Assembly: GCA_902786265.1 (NCBI GenBank)
Contig: CADACE010000006.1
Span: 1-64,000 of the forward strand
DNA from: an uncultured Chloroflexota bacterium
GTDB taxonomy: Bacteria > Chloroflexota > Anaerolineae > Anaerolineales > Anaerolineaceae
Reading direction: 5' to 3'
Length of the DNA stretch: 64,000 bases
Shown here: piece after piece, positions 33,652 to 42,663 of the stretch
Layout of the letters: each line of letters begins with the position of its first letter
Numbering within the stretch: position 1 is the stretch's first letter
The notes under the pieces: model-generated
What the model was told of the DNA's origin: nothing
Database searches by the model: none
The model's input: only the letters and a program-made list of their open reading frames with translations
Made by a program: the position numbers and the translations under genes

Positions 33652-35013
33652 TCAGGCTTTCGGGAAATACTTTTGAAGCTCTTCGTCCGTCGGAATATAG
33701 TCATCCATCTGACCGTTGTGGAACTTTTCATAAGCGACCAGATCAAAATATCCGGTGCCGGTAAGGCCGAAGAGGATCGTCTTTTCCTCACCGGTTTCCT
33801 TACACTTCAGAGCTTCATCGATCGCGCCCTTGATGGCGTGTGAGCTTTCCGGTGCCGGCAGAATGCCTTCAACACGGGCGAATTGCTCTGCGGCTTCAAA
33901 GACTTCCGTCTGTTTGTAGGAGCGGGCTTCCATATAACCGTCAGCATAAAGCTGGGAAAGGATCGGACTCATACCGTGATAGCGCAGGCCTCCGGCATGG
34001 TTCGGGGAGGGGATAAAGTCACAGCCCAGGGTATACATCTTCGCCATCGGGCAGACCTTACCGGTATCCGCGAAATCGTAAGCATAGACGCCGCGGGTGA
34101 AGCTCGGGCAGGATGCCGGTTCTACCGCGATCACACGGTAGTCCTGTTCGCCGCGCAGCTTTTCGCCCATAAACGGAGCGATCAGGCCGCCAAGGTTGGA
34201 ACCGCCGCCCGCACAGCCGATGATGATATCCGGTTTTTCACCGATCTTGTCAAAAGCGGCCTTGCTCTCCAGACCGATCACAGACTGATGCAGCAGCACC
34301 TGATTCAGCACGGAACCAAGGACATAGCGGTAGCCCGGATTGGAGACGGCAACTTCCACCGCTTCAGAGATCGCGCAGCCCAGGGAACCGTTGGTGCCCG
34401 GATGTTCGGCAAGGATCTTGCGGCCGATGTTGGTATCCATGGAAGGGGACGGCGTCACGGAAGCACCGTACGTCCGCATTACTTCGCGGCGGAAAGGCTT
34501 CTGCTCATAAGAGACTTTGACCATGTACACCTTGCAGTCCAGTTCAAAGTAGGAACAGGCCATGGAAAGTGCGGTTCCCCATTGTCCGGCACCGGTTTCG
34601 GTCGTGACACCCTTCAGTCCCTGTTTTTTGGCGTAATAGGCCTGGGCAATGGCCGAATTCAGTTTGTGGGAACCGGAGGTGTTGTTGCCTTCGAATTTAT
34701 AGTAGATCTTCGCGGGGGTCTGCAGCTTCTTTTCAAGGAAGTAAGCACGGACCAGCGGAGAAGGACGGTACATCTTGTAGAAGTCATAGATCTCCTGCGG
34801 GATCGGAACATACTTTGTATCGTTATCCAGCTCCTGCTGCACCAGTTCTTCACAGAAAACAGGATAAAGTTCTTCGGCTTTCAGCGGTTCTCTGGTCCCG
34901 GGGTTGATGAGCGGTGCGGGTTTGTTGACCATATCCGCCCGCAGGTTATACCACGCGGTCGGCATCTCATTTTCATCAAGATAAGTTTTATAAGGAACGG
35001 TATTGGCAGACAT
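33652..35013 (-). CDS. trpB: Tryptophan synthase beta-like protein (TrpB2 type)
   Basis: 453 residues. The long N-terminal extension and PSPLVRAYFLEKKLQTPAK mark the TrpB2 class. KFEGNNTSGSHKLNSA holds the PLP lysine; ETGAGQWGTALSMA and GCAGGGSNLGGLIAP bind the cofactor phosphate. The enzyme makes L-tryptophan from indole and serine. No trpA or other trp gene is adjacent; TrpB2 often works without TrpA as an indole-salvage enzyme. A tryptophan T-box leader lies upstream, supporting the assignment and showing control by uncharged tRNA-Trp. CAAGGAG precedes the start by nine bases. Confidence 0.96.
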   Translation of the reverse strand: MSANTVPYKTYLDENEMPTAWYNLRADMVNKPAPLINPGTREPLKAEELYPVFCEELVQQELDNDTKYVPIPQEIYDFYKMYRPSPLVRAYFLEKKLQTPAKIYYKFEGNNTSGSHKLNSAIAQAYYAKKQGLKGVTTETGAGQWGTALSMACSYFELDCKVYMVKVSYEQKPFRREVMRTYGASVTPSPSMDTNIGRKILAEHPGTNGSLGCAISEAVEVAVSNPGYRYVLGSVLNQVLLHQSVIGLESKAAFDKIGEKPDIIIGCAGGGSNLGGLIAPFMGEKLRGEQDYRVIAVEPASCPSFTRGVYAYDFADTGKVCPMAKMYTLGCDFIPSPNHAGGLRYHGMSPILSQLYADGYMEARSYKQTEVFEAAEQFARVEGILPAPESSHAIKGAIDEALKCKETGEEKTILFGLTGTGYFDLVAYEKFHNGQMDDYIPTDEELQKYFPKA

Positions 35014-35215
35014 AAGATTTTCTCCTTGAATTGTTTTTCATATTGTTCAGGACAGAGTGCAGACTTTTTTTCTTCCATGATACATATCTGCGGTTTTCAG
35101 ATGTCCTGACTGATTATTTCAGAACGATTGGTGTCGTCAGATTTGATTTCTGAATCGGCACCTGTGTTGTACTGCTGACAACGATCAGCCGGCTGCTGAA
35201 AATCTTCTTCGGCGC

Positions 35216-35245
35216 TCAGCGCCAGCTCAATGAAAAATAAAACAT
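35216..35245 (-). CDS. Possible nine-codon leader peptide with a Trp codon
   Basis: Between the T-box terminator and trpB, GGTAAGGA is followed by ATG and the frame MFYFSLSWR then TGA. The Trp codon is the eighth, and GGCGCTGAGCGCC-like symmetry surrounds the stop. It could be a chance frame; if translated it might add a second tryptophan-dependent layer. Low confidence. Confidence 0.2.
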   Translation of the reverse strand: MFYFSLSWR

Positions 35246-35270
35246 AAAATAATTCCTTACCTTTCGGTTT

Positions 35271-35560
35271 AAAAAACGAACCGGCAATCATAATGATTGC
35301 CGGGACAGATTTCCAAAAATCTGCGGTGCCACCCCGCTTGACATCTTCCGATGCCCACTCTTGCATACCAACATATGCCGCCCTTTGTTTACGGAGAGTC
35401 CGCGCTCCGTCTTCCATACTCAGAAAGTATACCTTCTTTTCCGGTCGCCCTCAGAAGCCCATTCGATAATTACATTTTCTCCCGCGCTCTCACCAACGGC
35501 GGTTCTCTGTATAGAAAAGCGGTAAAATCTACTTACACTTCTTCAACGGTTTCGTTTGTT
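35271..35560 (-). promoter_or_regulatory. T-box riboswitch, tryptophan-specific
   Basis: On the minus strand the leader contains CAGAGAACCGCC and GTTGGTGAGAGCGCGG typical of the stem I distal loops, then GAATGGGCTTCTGAG where TGG is the specifier codon for tryptophan. The near-universal antiterminator block GGGTGGCACCGC lies at 35324-35335. CCGGCAATCAT pairs with ATGATTGCCGG (35281-35303) as the terminator, followed by TTTTTT at 35276-35271. Binding of uncharged tRNA-Trp would favour the antiterminator and allow transcription of trpB. Confidence 0.92.
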
Positions 35561-35566
35561 AAATAC

Positions 35567-35595
35567 TTTATAAATCCACTTTTTGTATTTGTCAA
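35567..35595 (-). promoter_or_regulatory. Promoter of the T-box/trpB transcript
   Basis: On the minus strand TTGACA (35590-35595) and TATAAA (35567-35572) are separated by exactly 17 bases, a near-consensus sigma-70-type promoter starting just before the T-box stem I. Confidence 0.8.
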
Positions 35596-35841
35596 TAGAA
35601 TTTTATAAAATTCATGATTTCAAAAACCAAAACAGTTCCTCAATTCCGGAACTATCCCTTTTTATTTGTTACAAAAGGCAAAGCCTCCGCCTGATTGCTA
35701 ACCGGTAAGCTCATGAGCCGGCAAGCCGGTCCTGCAGGATGTGTACGCAGCAGGGTGATCACCGGGAAATTGAAAAATACGAATTACATTTTATGAGTTA
35801 TAATTAATCCAAAGTATTACTTTAGATTTTTTGGAGGTTTT

Positions 35842-37107
35842 ATGTACACCATCAAACGGCACATTGAACCTGTCGTGGAAAGGCGGGCAAAAAACAGCAA
35901 AGCAATTCTTCTCACCGGTCCCCGTCAGGTGGGAAAATCTACTTTGTTCAATCATCTGTTTTCCAATGCAAACCAGGTTACTTTTGATGACGATCTGACA
36001 CTGGCTCAGGCAGAGACAGACATAAACCTCTTTTTGCTGAATAATCCCATACCGCTGATGATCGATGAAGTGCAAAAGTGTCCTTCCATCTTCAACAGAT
36101 TGAAAATCATTATGGACAAAAGCGATCGTCTCTCCTGTTTCTATTTAACAGGATCTCAAAAAATGCAGCTCATGGAAAATGTCAGCGATTCGCTTGCAGG
36201 CAGGATCTCTATTCTGGATCTGGATGGATTATCCCTGCGTGAAATCAACGGAATAGATTTCAACAGACATTTCGTGCCATCACAGGAATATATTCAGGAA
36301 CGTGAAAAATGTCTGAAACCATATACCGCAAATTTATGGGATACGATCCATCGCGGCAGTTATCCCGAGCTTTACGCAAATCCGGAGCGGGAATGGATCG
36401 ATTATTATCAATCTTACGTCCGGACTTACCTGGAACGGGATGTGAACCGTCTGATCAAAGCCAAGAATTACACGACATTTGTGCGCTTTTTAACCGCCAC
36501 AGCAGCCAGAACCGGGCAAATATTAAATTACGCGAATATTGCTTCCGAACTCAGTGTATCGGAAGTTACTGTGAAAGAATGGATCTCTATTCTGGAAAGG
36601 AGCGGCATCATTTACCTGCTCAAACCCTTTTCTGCAAATGTATTGAACCGCGCCATCAAAACCCCGAAATTATATTTTCGCGATACAGGATTATGCTGTT
36701 ACCTTACAAGGTGGCTGACACCGGAAACATTAAAAAACGGTGCCATGGCAGGACCGATTTTTGAAACCTTTGTCGTGAATGAAATTTTGAAATCCTATGC
36801 AAATGAAGGATTGGACTTTGATTTTGATGTCTTTTTCTATAACGGGAAAGATAAAAAGCGGAAAAATGATAAAGGGAAAACCGTGAATGTTGAAGGTGAG
36901 ATCGACATGATCATTCAGGAAAACGGGATTTTATATCCGATCGAGATCAAAATGTCAGCTATGCCCAAAACCGATATGGCGGCAGAATTCGATGTTCTGG
37001 ATGGAATTCCCGATAAAAAGAGGGGTATCGGCACGATCATCTGCCTGATCGACAGAAAGCTTTACCTTCGTGAGAATCTTTTGGCTTTGCCGTTGGAATA
37101 TATTTAA
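35842..37107 (+). CDS. AAA-type ATPase with DUF4143 domain (second copy)
   Basis: 421 residues. ILLTGPRQVGKSTLF (about 22-36) is the P-loop, PLMIDEVQKCPSIF Walker B and CFYLTGSQKMQLMENVSDSLAGR the sensor segment. The C-terminal part (GPIFETFVVNEILKSY, VEGEIDMIIQENGILYPIEIK) has the acidic-x-K arrangement of PD-(D/E)XK folds (E..D..EIK), better kept than in the copy at 19977. GGAGG lies six bases before the start. Function unknown. It overlaps no gene and precedes the peptidase gene by 49 bases. Confidence 0.9.
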   Translation: MYTIKRHIEPVVERRAKNSKAILLTGPRQVGKSTLFNHLFSNANQVTFDDDLTLAQAETDINLFLLNNPIPLMIDEVQKCPSIFNRLKIIMDKSDRLSCFYLTGSQKMQLMENVSDSLAGRISILDLDGLSLREINGIDFNRHFVPSQEYIQEREKCLKPYTANLWDTIHRGSYPELYANPEREWIDYYQSYVRTYLERDVNRLIKAKNYTTFVRFLTATAARTGQILNYANIASELSVSEVTVKEWISILERSGIIYLLKPFSANVLNRAIKTPKLYFRDTGLCCYLTRWLTPETLKNGAMAGPIFETFVVNEILKSYANEGLDFDFDVFFYNGKDKKRKNDKGKTVNVEGEIDMIIQENGILYPIEIKMSAMPKTDMAAEFDVLDGIPDKKRGIGTIICLIDRKLYLRENLLALPLEYI

Positions 37108-37156
37108 CTCACCGAACCGTATTATAATAAAACAAAAAACAGATAAGGCGGAAAAA

Positions 37157-38542
37157 ATGATCGAAAGAATTCGCAATGCTTTTGAAAATTATCAGCAGGA
37201 AATGCTGGATGACCTGGCGGCATTGGTCGCTATCGACAGCTCCGGAGCCGGTCCGGTAAAAGAAGGTATGCCTTTCGGGGAAGGTCCCGCGAAAGCGCTG
37301 GACTGCTTCCTGAAAATTGCTGAACGGATGGGGTTGGAAACAGATAACGTAGATAACTACGCCGGTGTCGTGAGCTACGGTGATGGAGAAGAGACCGTCG
37401 GCGTACTGGCGCATCTGGATGTGGTCCCGGCAGGCAAGGGCTGGACGACAGATCCCTTCAAAATGGTCATCAAAGACGGAAAAATGTACGGCCGGGGCGT
37501 GATCGACGACAAGGGGTCCGCAGTAGCGGCGCTTTACGGTCTGCGCATCATCCGCGACCTGGGTATCCCGCTCAAACGCGGACTGCGCCTGGTGGTCGGG
37601 ACTAATGAAGAGCTTGGATCTGCCTGTATGGAGTATTATGTCGCGCATCGTGAGCCCCCGACGCTGGGCTTTACGCCGGATGCGTCTTACCCGCTGATCC
37701 ATGGGGAAAAAGGCAGCTTCTGGGCAAAACTGTTTTTCGATAAAGAAGATCTGCCGATTCTGAAGATGGAAGCCGGCGAGGTGTTCAATGCCGTACCGGC
37801 AGAATGCACCGTGCTTCTGGACGGCTCGGTTGATATCGATGCGCTCAAGGCTTCCGCGGATAAAGGATTTTCAGAAGGCTATCCGGTGACGATCGAAAAG
37901 ACCGCGGATGGAAACATCAGTATGCTGGTCAAGGGGAAAGCCGCTCACGGTTCCATGCCTTATCTGGGTGTGAACGCCATCGTTTCCGCGGCAATGATCC
38001 TCTGCGACGCGCTGGGTGAAAAGGCCGGGAAGCTGCTCCATTTCGCCAAAGACGTGATCGGCCGCGATCCCAACGGCAAGACCGCGGGGGTCTATTTCAA
38101 AGATGATAACGGAGAACTGACGCTGAACCTCGGCCTGCTGCGCTTTGAAAACGGTGAAGGCTGGCTCGGTACCGATATCCGCTTCCCGGTAACCGGAACC
38201 GGAGCCTATGCCACCGGACTTTATCAGGCCATGGCCGATAAATACGGCATCCGTGCCGAGATCCCGACCCCTTCCGAACCGCATTTCGTTCCGGAAGACA
38301 GTGAACTGGTGACGACCCTGCTCAAGGTCTACCGTGAAGTTACCGGGGAACAGGACGCGAAATCCGTCACCATCGGCGGCGGTACCTATGCCCGTCACGT
38401 CGGCAAGAAATTTGTCGCCTTCGGTCCTGAATTCAATGACACGGATTATCACATGCACAACGCGGATGAGTTCTATCCGCTGGACGAATATATGAAACAC
38501 TGCGTGATCTGCACCATGGGAATGCTGGAACTGGCAAAGTAA
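37157..38542 (+). CDS. pepV: Dipeptidase, PepV-like (M20 family)
   Basis: 461 residues from the ATG at 37157, preceded by AAGGCGG; an upstream in-frame ATG at 37070 would overlap the DUF4143 gene. VGVLAHLDVVPAG holds the first zinc ligands, RGVIDDKGSAVAALYGL the bridging Asp, and GTNEELGSACMEYY the catalytic and metal Glu pair. The later lid domain contains the usual KGKAAHGSMP dimer/oxyanion histidine. It cleaves dipeptides in the cytoplasm. It may complement the S10 and other peptidases in a peptide-using organism. Confidence 0.93.
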   Translation: MIERIRNAFENYQQEMLDDLAALVAIDSSGAGPVKEGMPFGEGPAKALDCFLKIAERMGLETDNVDNYAGVVSYGDGEETVGVLAHLDVVPAGKGWTTDPFKMVIKDGKMYGRGVIDDKGSAVAALYGLRIIRDLGIPLKRGLRLVVGTNEELGSACMEYYVAHREPPTLGFTPDASYPLIHGEKGSFWAKLFFDKEDLPILKMEAGEVFNAVPAECTVLLDGSVDIDALKASADKGFSEGYPVTIEKTADGNISMLVKGKAAHGSMPYLGVNAIVSAAMILCDALGEKAGKLLHFAKDVIGRDPNGKTAGVYFKDDNGELTLNLGLLRFENGEGWLGTDIRFPVTGTGAYATGLYQAMADKYGIRAEIPTPSEPHFVPEDSELVTTLLKVYREVTGEQDAKSVTIGGGTYARHVGKKFVAFGPEFNDTDYHMHNADEFYPLDEYMKHCVICTMGMLELAK

Positions 38543-38573
38543 GGAACTGTAAATATTAATAACTGAATTTCGG

Positions 38574-38614
38574 GGACTGTTTCGCGCCGCGTTTGCCGCT
38601 GCACGAAACAGTCC
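38574..38614. repeat. GGGGACTGT-type inverted repeat after pepV
   Basis: GGACTGTTTCG (38574-38584) pairs exactly with CGAAACAGTCC (38604-38614) around a GC-rich 19-base loop, followed by CAGTTTTTG. It may act as a weak terminator for pepV, and shares the GGGGAC outer core with the repeats at 18177 and 21221. Confidence 0.6.
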
Positions 38615-38672
38615 TCAGTTTTTGAAGAAATTCATCAACTTATCATTGAATATTCCCGGAGGAATTAAACAA

Positions 38673-38700
38673 AAAAGAGGATTTTCAAATCCTCTTTTTT
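38673..38700. terminator. Bidirectional intrinsic terminator
   Basis: AAAAAGAGGATTT (38673-38685) pairs with AAATCCTCTTTTT (38688-38700), with T-runs on both strands. It lies just downstream of the minus-strand tRNA and after plus-strand pepV, so it can serve both. Confidence 0.8.
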
Positions 38701-38724
38701 GTTTTCCCGGCTAAAGAAACTTTG

Positions 38725-38799
38725 TCGGGGCACTGGGATTTGAACCCAGGGCCTCTTGCACCCCATGCAAGCGCGCTAGCCGGGCTGCGCCATGCCCCG
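38725..38799 (-). tRNA. tRNA-Pro (anticodon GGG)
   Basis: 75 bases. On the minus strand the acceptor arm CGGGGCA pairs with TGCCCCG, the D arm and GGTTCAAATCC T-arm are canonical, and the anticodon stem CTTGC/GCAAG encloses the loop ATGGGGT, giving anticodon GGG. The 3' CCA is not encoded. It decodes CCC and CCT proline codons. Confidence 0.95.
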
Positions 38800-38981
38800 T
38801 ACAACATTATATTATACACAAAAACGGAAAAAAATCAATTTTTTTTGTGATTTTCATCTGTAATTAGGTCAGCCAAAAAATAATTTTTGTGTAATAATTA
38901 GGGAACGTACAAATCGGAGCCTTTTTTATTCGCGCTGATTGGCAGGGTGAAGTCATAAGTCAAAACAGGACGAGGTGATAT

Positions 38982-39725
38982 ATGCAGATTTTCGCTCACA
39001 GAGGTTTTTCATTACAGTATCCGGAAAACACCATGACCGCTTTCCGAAAAGCGCTGGAAGCCGGCGCGGACGGCATTGAACTTGACGCCAGACTGACGCT
39101 GGACGGCAAAATTGTCGTCATGCATGATCCTTCCGTTGACCGTACCACCAACGGAAAAGGGAAGGTCCGGGATCTGACCTTCGCGGAGATCCTCGGGTTA
39201 GACGCGGGCATCAAAAAGGGCATTGTTTTTGAAAATGAACCGGTCCCGGTACTGGAACAGGTCTTTGACGAACTTGGCGGAAAATTGCTGCTGAATGTGG
39301 AATTATGCAATTATGAAGAGGGAGATAACCGCCAGCTTGCCAACATGGCCGTTGAGCTGATCGAGAAATACAAGCTGGTCGATTCTGTCATCATCTCTTC
39401 CTTCCGCTTCAACAACCTCGTATATGTCAAAGATAAAAACCCCAATATTTCCTGCGGCCTGCTTGCCAAACAGGGTCTGCTGGGGATGTTTGCCCGGAAT
39501 TTGCTGAACCACTCCGTCTCTGTAGACGCGCTGCATCCCTTTTACACAGATGTCAATGCGAAGTTGGTCCACCGTGAACAGGAGTGCGGCCGCAAGGTCC
39601 GCGCCTGGACAGTCAACGATCCGAAGGACATCCGCACGCTCTATGATCTCGGCGTCGATGCCATCTTCACCGATGACCCCCTGAATTCCCGTGAATTTTA
39701 CGCCAGCGAAAAACTGCTGGAATAA
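38982..39725 (+). CDS. Glycerophosphodiester phosphodiesterase
   Basis: 247 residues. FAHRGFSLQYPENTMTAF with catalytic His near residue 5, GIELDARLTLDG with the metal-binding Glu-x-Asp, and VVMHDPSVDRTTNGKG with the second catalytic His are the GDPD signatures; the C-terminal VRAWTVNDPKDIRTLYDLGVDAIFTDDP is also typical. No signal peptide, so a cytoplasmic enzyme releasing glycerol-3-phosphate from deacylated phospholipids. GAGGTGATAT precedes the start. Single-gene unit ended by the terminator at 39752-39785. Confidence 0.95.
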   Translation: MQIFAHRGFSLQYPENTMTAFRKALEAGADGIELDARLTLDGKIVVMHDPSVDRTTNGKGKVRDLTFAEILGLDAGIKKGIVFENEPVPVLEQVFDELGGKLLLNVELCNYEEGDNRQLANMAVELIEKYKLVDSVIISSFRFNNLVYVKDKNPNISCGLLAKQGLLGMFARNLLNHSVSVDALHPFYTDVNAKLVHREQECGRKVRAWTVNDPKDIRTLYDLGVDAIFTDDPLNSREFYASEKLLE

Positions 39726-39751
39726 ACACAAAACAACAAAGCTTTTTCATA

Positions 39752-39785
39752 AAAAGGCTGCCCGGATGTGATCGGGCAGCCTTTT
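39752..39785. terminator. Bidirectional intrinsic terminator
   Basis: AAAAGGCTGCCCG (39752-39764) pairs perfectly with CGGGCAGCCTTTT (39773-39785) around eight bases. It separates convergent GDPD and HtrA genes and can stop both. Confidence 0.9.
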
Positions 39786-39830
39786 GGTTATGAGCATGAG
39801 AACGAAACGAATCCGTTTATTTGCTCTTTA

Positions 39831-41408
39831 TTATCTGGCTAAGGTATTGCCGAGGGTCAGGCGCAGGTCCTTTGATTCCCCATCGCGGAGGATGGTAACG
39901 GTCACGCGTTCGCCCGGCAGATGTTTGTCGATCTCAGCCTTCAGTTCGGAGACACTGTGAACTTCTACGCCATCGAAGCTGACGATGATATCGCCTTCTT
40001 CCATTCCGGCATCATCCGCCGCGCTGTCTTCGTTTACAGTGTTGACATAGACACCGTCGATATCGGAGCTGTCGGAGATATAGACACCCAGAGAAGCTTT
40101 TCCGCTTTCTTTTTCTTCTTCAGCTTCTTCCTCAGTATTAGCGTTGGCATTGGCATGGCGCTGTGCAGGATTCGGACGGGCAGCCAGAGTCAGATCAACA
40201 TCCATTTCCTTGCCGTCACGGATCAGGTGCAGGGTAATGGTATCGCCGATAGAGGTATTGGAGCTCAGGTAGGCAATGATGTCATCCATACCCTTTACGT
40301 CGCGATCATTGATTTTGGTGATGATATCGCCGCCGGCACGGATATAAGAGCCTTTCACGATTTCAAGATCTTCATCACCGGCAACGATTCCGGCTGCTTC
40401 CGCAGGGCTGTTCGGCTGGACTGTCTGGATCAACGCGCCGCGCTGGTCATGGTCGAGTTCAAGCTGTTCGTTGATGGCAGGGGTCAGAGCGAGGCCGCTG
40501 AAACCGATCCACGGATGTTCGTATTCGCCGTTTTCGATCAGGGCAGGGATCACACGCTTCACCAGGTTGGCAGGGATCGCGTAACCGATGCCTGCGGAAG
40601 AGTAGGAGTAAGAGGAGAACGCCATAACAACACCCACTACTTCACCATCAGCGTTGATCAGAACACCACCGGAGTTGCCCGGATTGATAGAAGCATCCGT
40701 CTGGATGACATCCGGAATAGTGTAGTTACCGGAACCGTCATTTTCACCGACAGCATAGCTGCGTCCGAGAGCGGAGATGATACCCTGGGTCATGGTGCCG
40801 GTCTGTCCCAGCGGGTTGCCGATCGCGGCAGCCAGGTCGCCCGGTTTCAAAGCGGAGGAATCACCCATCGTTACAGGAATCAGACCTTCCTTCGGATTTT
40901 CAACTTCAAGGACAGCCAGGTCACTGTCAGGATCCGCACCGATCACTTTCGCGTCGCGTTCGATACCATCAGAATAGGTAATGGTTACTTCCACAGCGTT
41001 TTCAATAACATGGTTATTGGTAACAATATGGCCTTCATCGTCCCAGACAAAACCGGTACCGGATCCGTATGTCAGCTGCGGTTCACGTTCCTGAGGTTCG
41101 TTATTGCGGCGGTTGTTCTGATCCTGTTCATTGAATTGGCGGAAGAATTCTTCAAACTGCGGCCCGAAAATATCACCGAAATCGAATTCTTCCATTTCAT
41201 AATTCGTTCCGGTCGATTCCGCAGCTTTCGCTACATAAACATAAACAACAGACGGATTTATTTCTTCATAAAGGTCAGAGAATGAAGCCTTTGCTTCATT
41301 GATAGCTTCGGTTTTCGCGTCATCGGCAAAAACAGGCATACAGACGGATGTCAGTAAAGCAGCGATGACAAAAACAAGAATAAGAGAGAGTTTATTTGTG
41401 TTTTTCAT
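39831..41408 (-). CDS. HtrA/DegP-like serine protease with two PDZ domains
   Basis: 525 residues from the ATG at 41408, with GAAAGGAT about nine bases upstream. A signal peptide spans 1-28 (LSLILVFVIAALLTSVC, cut near VFA). The chymotrypsin-like triad is His133 in TNNHVIEN, Asp163 in DSDLAVLEV and Ser246 in NPGNSGGVL. An Asn/Gln-rich acidic loop at 86-113 precedes the protease core. PDZ1 spans about 325-415 and PDZ2 about 440-520, joined by an acidic linker (EEEAEEEKESG). It degrades or refolds misfolded exported proteins. The promoter contains a tandem direct repeat that suggests two-component control. Confidence 0.95.
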   Translation of the reverse strand: MKNTNKLSLILVFVIAALLTSVCMPVFADDAKTEAINEAKASFSDLYEEINPSVVYVYVAKAAESTGTNYEMEEFDFGDIFGPQFEEFFRQFNEQDQNNRRNNEPQEREPQLTYGSGTGFVWDDEGHIVTNNHVIENAVEVTITYSDGIERDAKVIGADPDSDLAVLEVENPKEGLIPVTMGDSSALKPGDLAAAIGNPLGQTGTMTQGIISALGRSYAVGENDGSGNYTIPDVIQTDASINPGNSGGVLINADGEVVGVVMAFSSYSYSSAGIGYAIPANLVKRVIPALIENGEYEHPWIGFSGLALTPAINEQLELDHDQRGALIQTVQPNSPAEAAGIVAGDEDLEIVKGSYIRAGGDIITKINDRDVKGMDDIIAYLSSNTSIGDTITLHLIRDGKEMDVDLTLAARPNPAQRHANANANTEEEAEEEKESGKASLGVYISDSSDIDGVYVNTVNEDSAADDAGMEEGDIIVSFDGVEVHSVSELKAEIDKHLPGERVTVTILRDGESKDLRLTLGNTLAR

Positions 41409-41473
41409 TTTATATTTATCCTTTCTGCAGGGCTTTACAATATCTTTATTCAAGCCCCAATCATTTGTATGAA

Positions 41474-41510
41474 ATTATAATAACACCACAACATTAGAAC
41501 AGCATTAGAA
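41474..41510 (-). promoter_or_regulatory. HtrA promoter with 11-base tandem direct repeat
   Basis: On the minus strand TATAAT at 41474-41479 is preceded by two copies of TTCTAATGYTG at exactly 11-base spacing (41489-41510). One-turn direct repeats next to the -35 position are the usual binding layout for OmpR/PhoB-type response regulators. The -35 itself is poor, as in activated promoters. Confidence 0.5.
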
Positions 41511-41585
41511 TTCAACAGAAATAAATGTTCTTACAAAAATCATATATAAATCGACTATACGGCAGCGGATCGTCTTGTAAACCAA

Positions 41586-42632
41586 TCACCTTTCAGCCGG
41601 TGATACTTTTTCTTCCAGGAATTTTCCCGGATCCCGTTCATAGCTGTTCAGCGGCAGCTCCCCTGAGGCCAGCTTTGTCAGAACCTCATAATAAGCGTGA
41701 TTCACCGGTGTGGAAATCCCCAGCGAATCACCATAGCGTACCACGGCGCCATTCAAAAACTCGACTTCGCTTTCTTTTCTCCCCGCGTGCAGATCGATGT
41801 AAAAGGACGGCATTTTCGATCCCCGTCCGCCGCCGACAGCTTTCACAAGGATCGGTTTGGTAATAAAAGCAGGCAGATACTTTACAGCCCAACAAAGCAA
41901 TTTGACCGGGACACCGGGGATATTCACCGGTGAAATTCCGAGCCCCTTCATAACATCCATGGTTTCTTTCAGCTGCCTGATTTCCAGCTGAAATCCGGCA
42001 GGATCCGCGAACACTTCAGCAGGGGACATATTGAAAATCGCGGAAGCGGCGTTTGACAGCAGATTCGAGATCATCTTGGACCATTTCATCGCGGGGCCAT
42101 CCGGCATCAGTTTTGCCTTCAATCCCGCCTCGCAGCACTCCCGAACCAGAATCTCACAGATCGGATGCGTATCAGCGATCCCCATCCCCCGCAGCTTCGC
42201 GACTTTGATGGCGCCCTGTTCACCGCGGCTGATGGCGGTACAAATGGAACAGGGGATAATCTTATCTTCTCCAAACGCGGCGGCGTATTTTTCTTCATTT
42301 TCCACACCGTTTTGCAGGCTCAAAACTGCCGGGATCCGGTCAGCAAAGGGTTTCAGGGCTTTTATGACATCATCGGTGTTAAACCCTTTGACCGCGGTAA
42401 TGACAAGATCAATGTCGTCATGCCGCGCGAATGCTTCTTCCGCACTGCCATAGGCATCAAAACGTTTCAGATGATGCATCTGCCCGTCGATATCTTCGAT
42501 CCGGACTCCATTTTCTTTAAGGTTAGCTATAAACTGGGGCTGTTCCACATAAATCAGCGGATTGCCGATCAGCGCCAGACTGCCCGCAATGTAAGAGCCG
42601 ATCGCTCCCGCGCCAAAACATAATATCTTCAT
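41586..42632 (-). CDS. panE: 2-dehydropantoate 2-reductase (ketopantoate reductase) family
   Basis: 348 residues. KILCFGAGAIGSYIAGSLA is the NADPH-binding glycine motif; VKGFNTDDVIKALKP and LSQNGVENE-like LQNGVENEEKYA are family blocks, and KWSKMISNLLSNAASA provides the catalytic lysine and conserved asparagine. It makes pantoate for coenzyme A in the classical pathway, but the 348-residue length is above the usual ~300 and many relatives act on other 2-oxo acids, so the panE label is tentative. It lies 31 bases upstream in space of fmt and in the same direction. Confidence 0.85.
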   Translation of the reverse strand: MKILCFGAGAIGSYIAGSLALIGNPLIYVEQPQFIANLKENGVRIEDIDGQMHHLKRFDAYGSAEEAFARHDDIDLVITAVKGFNTDDVIKALKPFADRIPAVLSLQNGVENEEKYAAAFGEDKIIPCSICTAISRGEQGAIKVAKLRGMGIADTHPICEILVRECCEAGLKAKLMPDGPAMKWSKMISNLLSNAASAIFNMSPAEVFADPAGFQLEIRQLKETMDVMKGLGISPVNIPGVPVKLLCWAVKYLPAFITKPILVKAVGGGRGSKMPSFYIDLHAGRKESEVEFLNGAVVRYGDSLGISTPVNHAYYEVLTKLASGELPLNSYERDPGKFLEEKVSPAER

Positions 42633-42663
42633 GCTTTATCCTCGCAATCCCCGGCTGACAGCG

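Noticed and set aside
35097..35417. 106-codon gene upstream of trpB
   Set aside because: The frame runs through T-box stem and terminator elements, so it is untranslated leader.
39921..41285. 454-codon plus-strand frame opposite htrA
   Set aside because: It is an antisense shadow of the htrA gene, whose protease triad and PDZ domains are clear.
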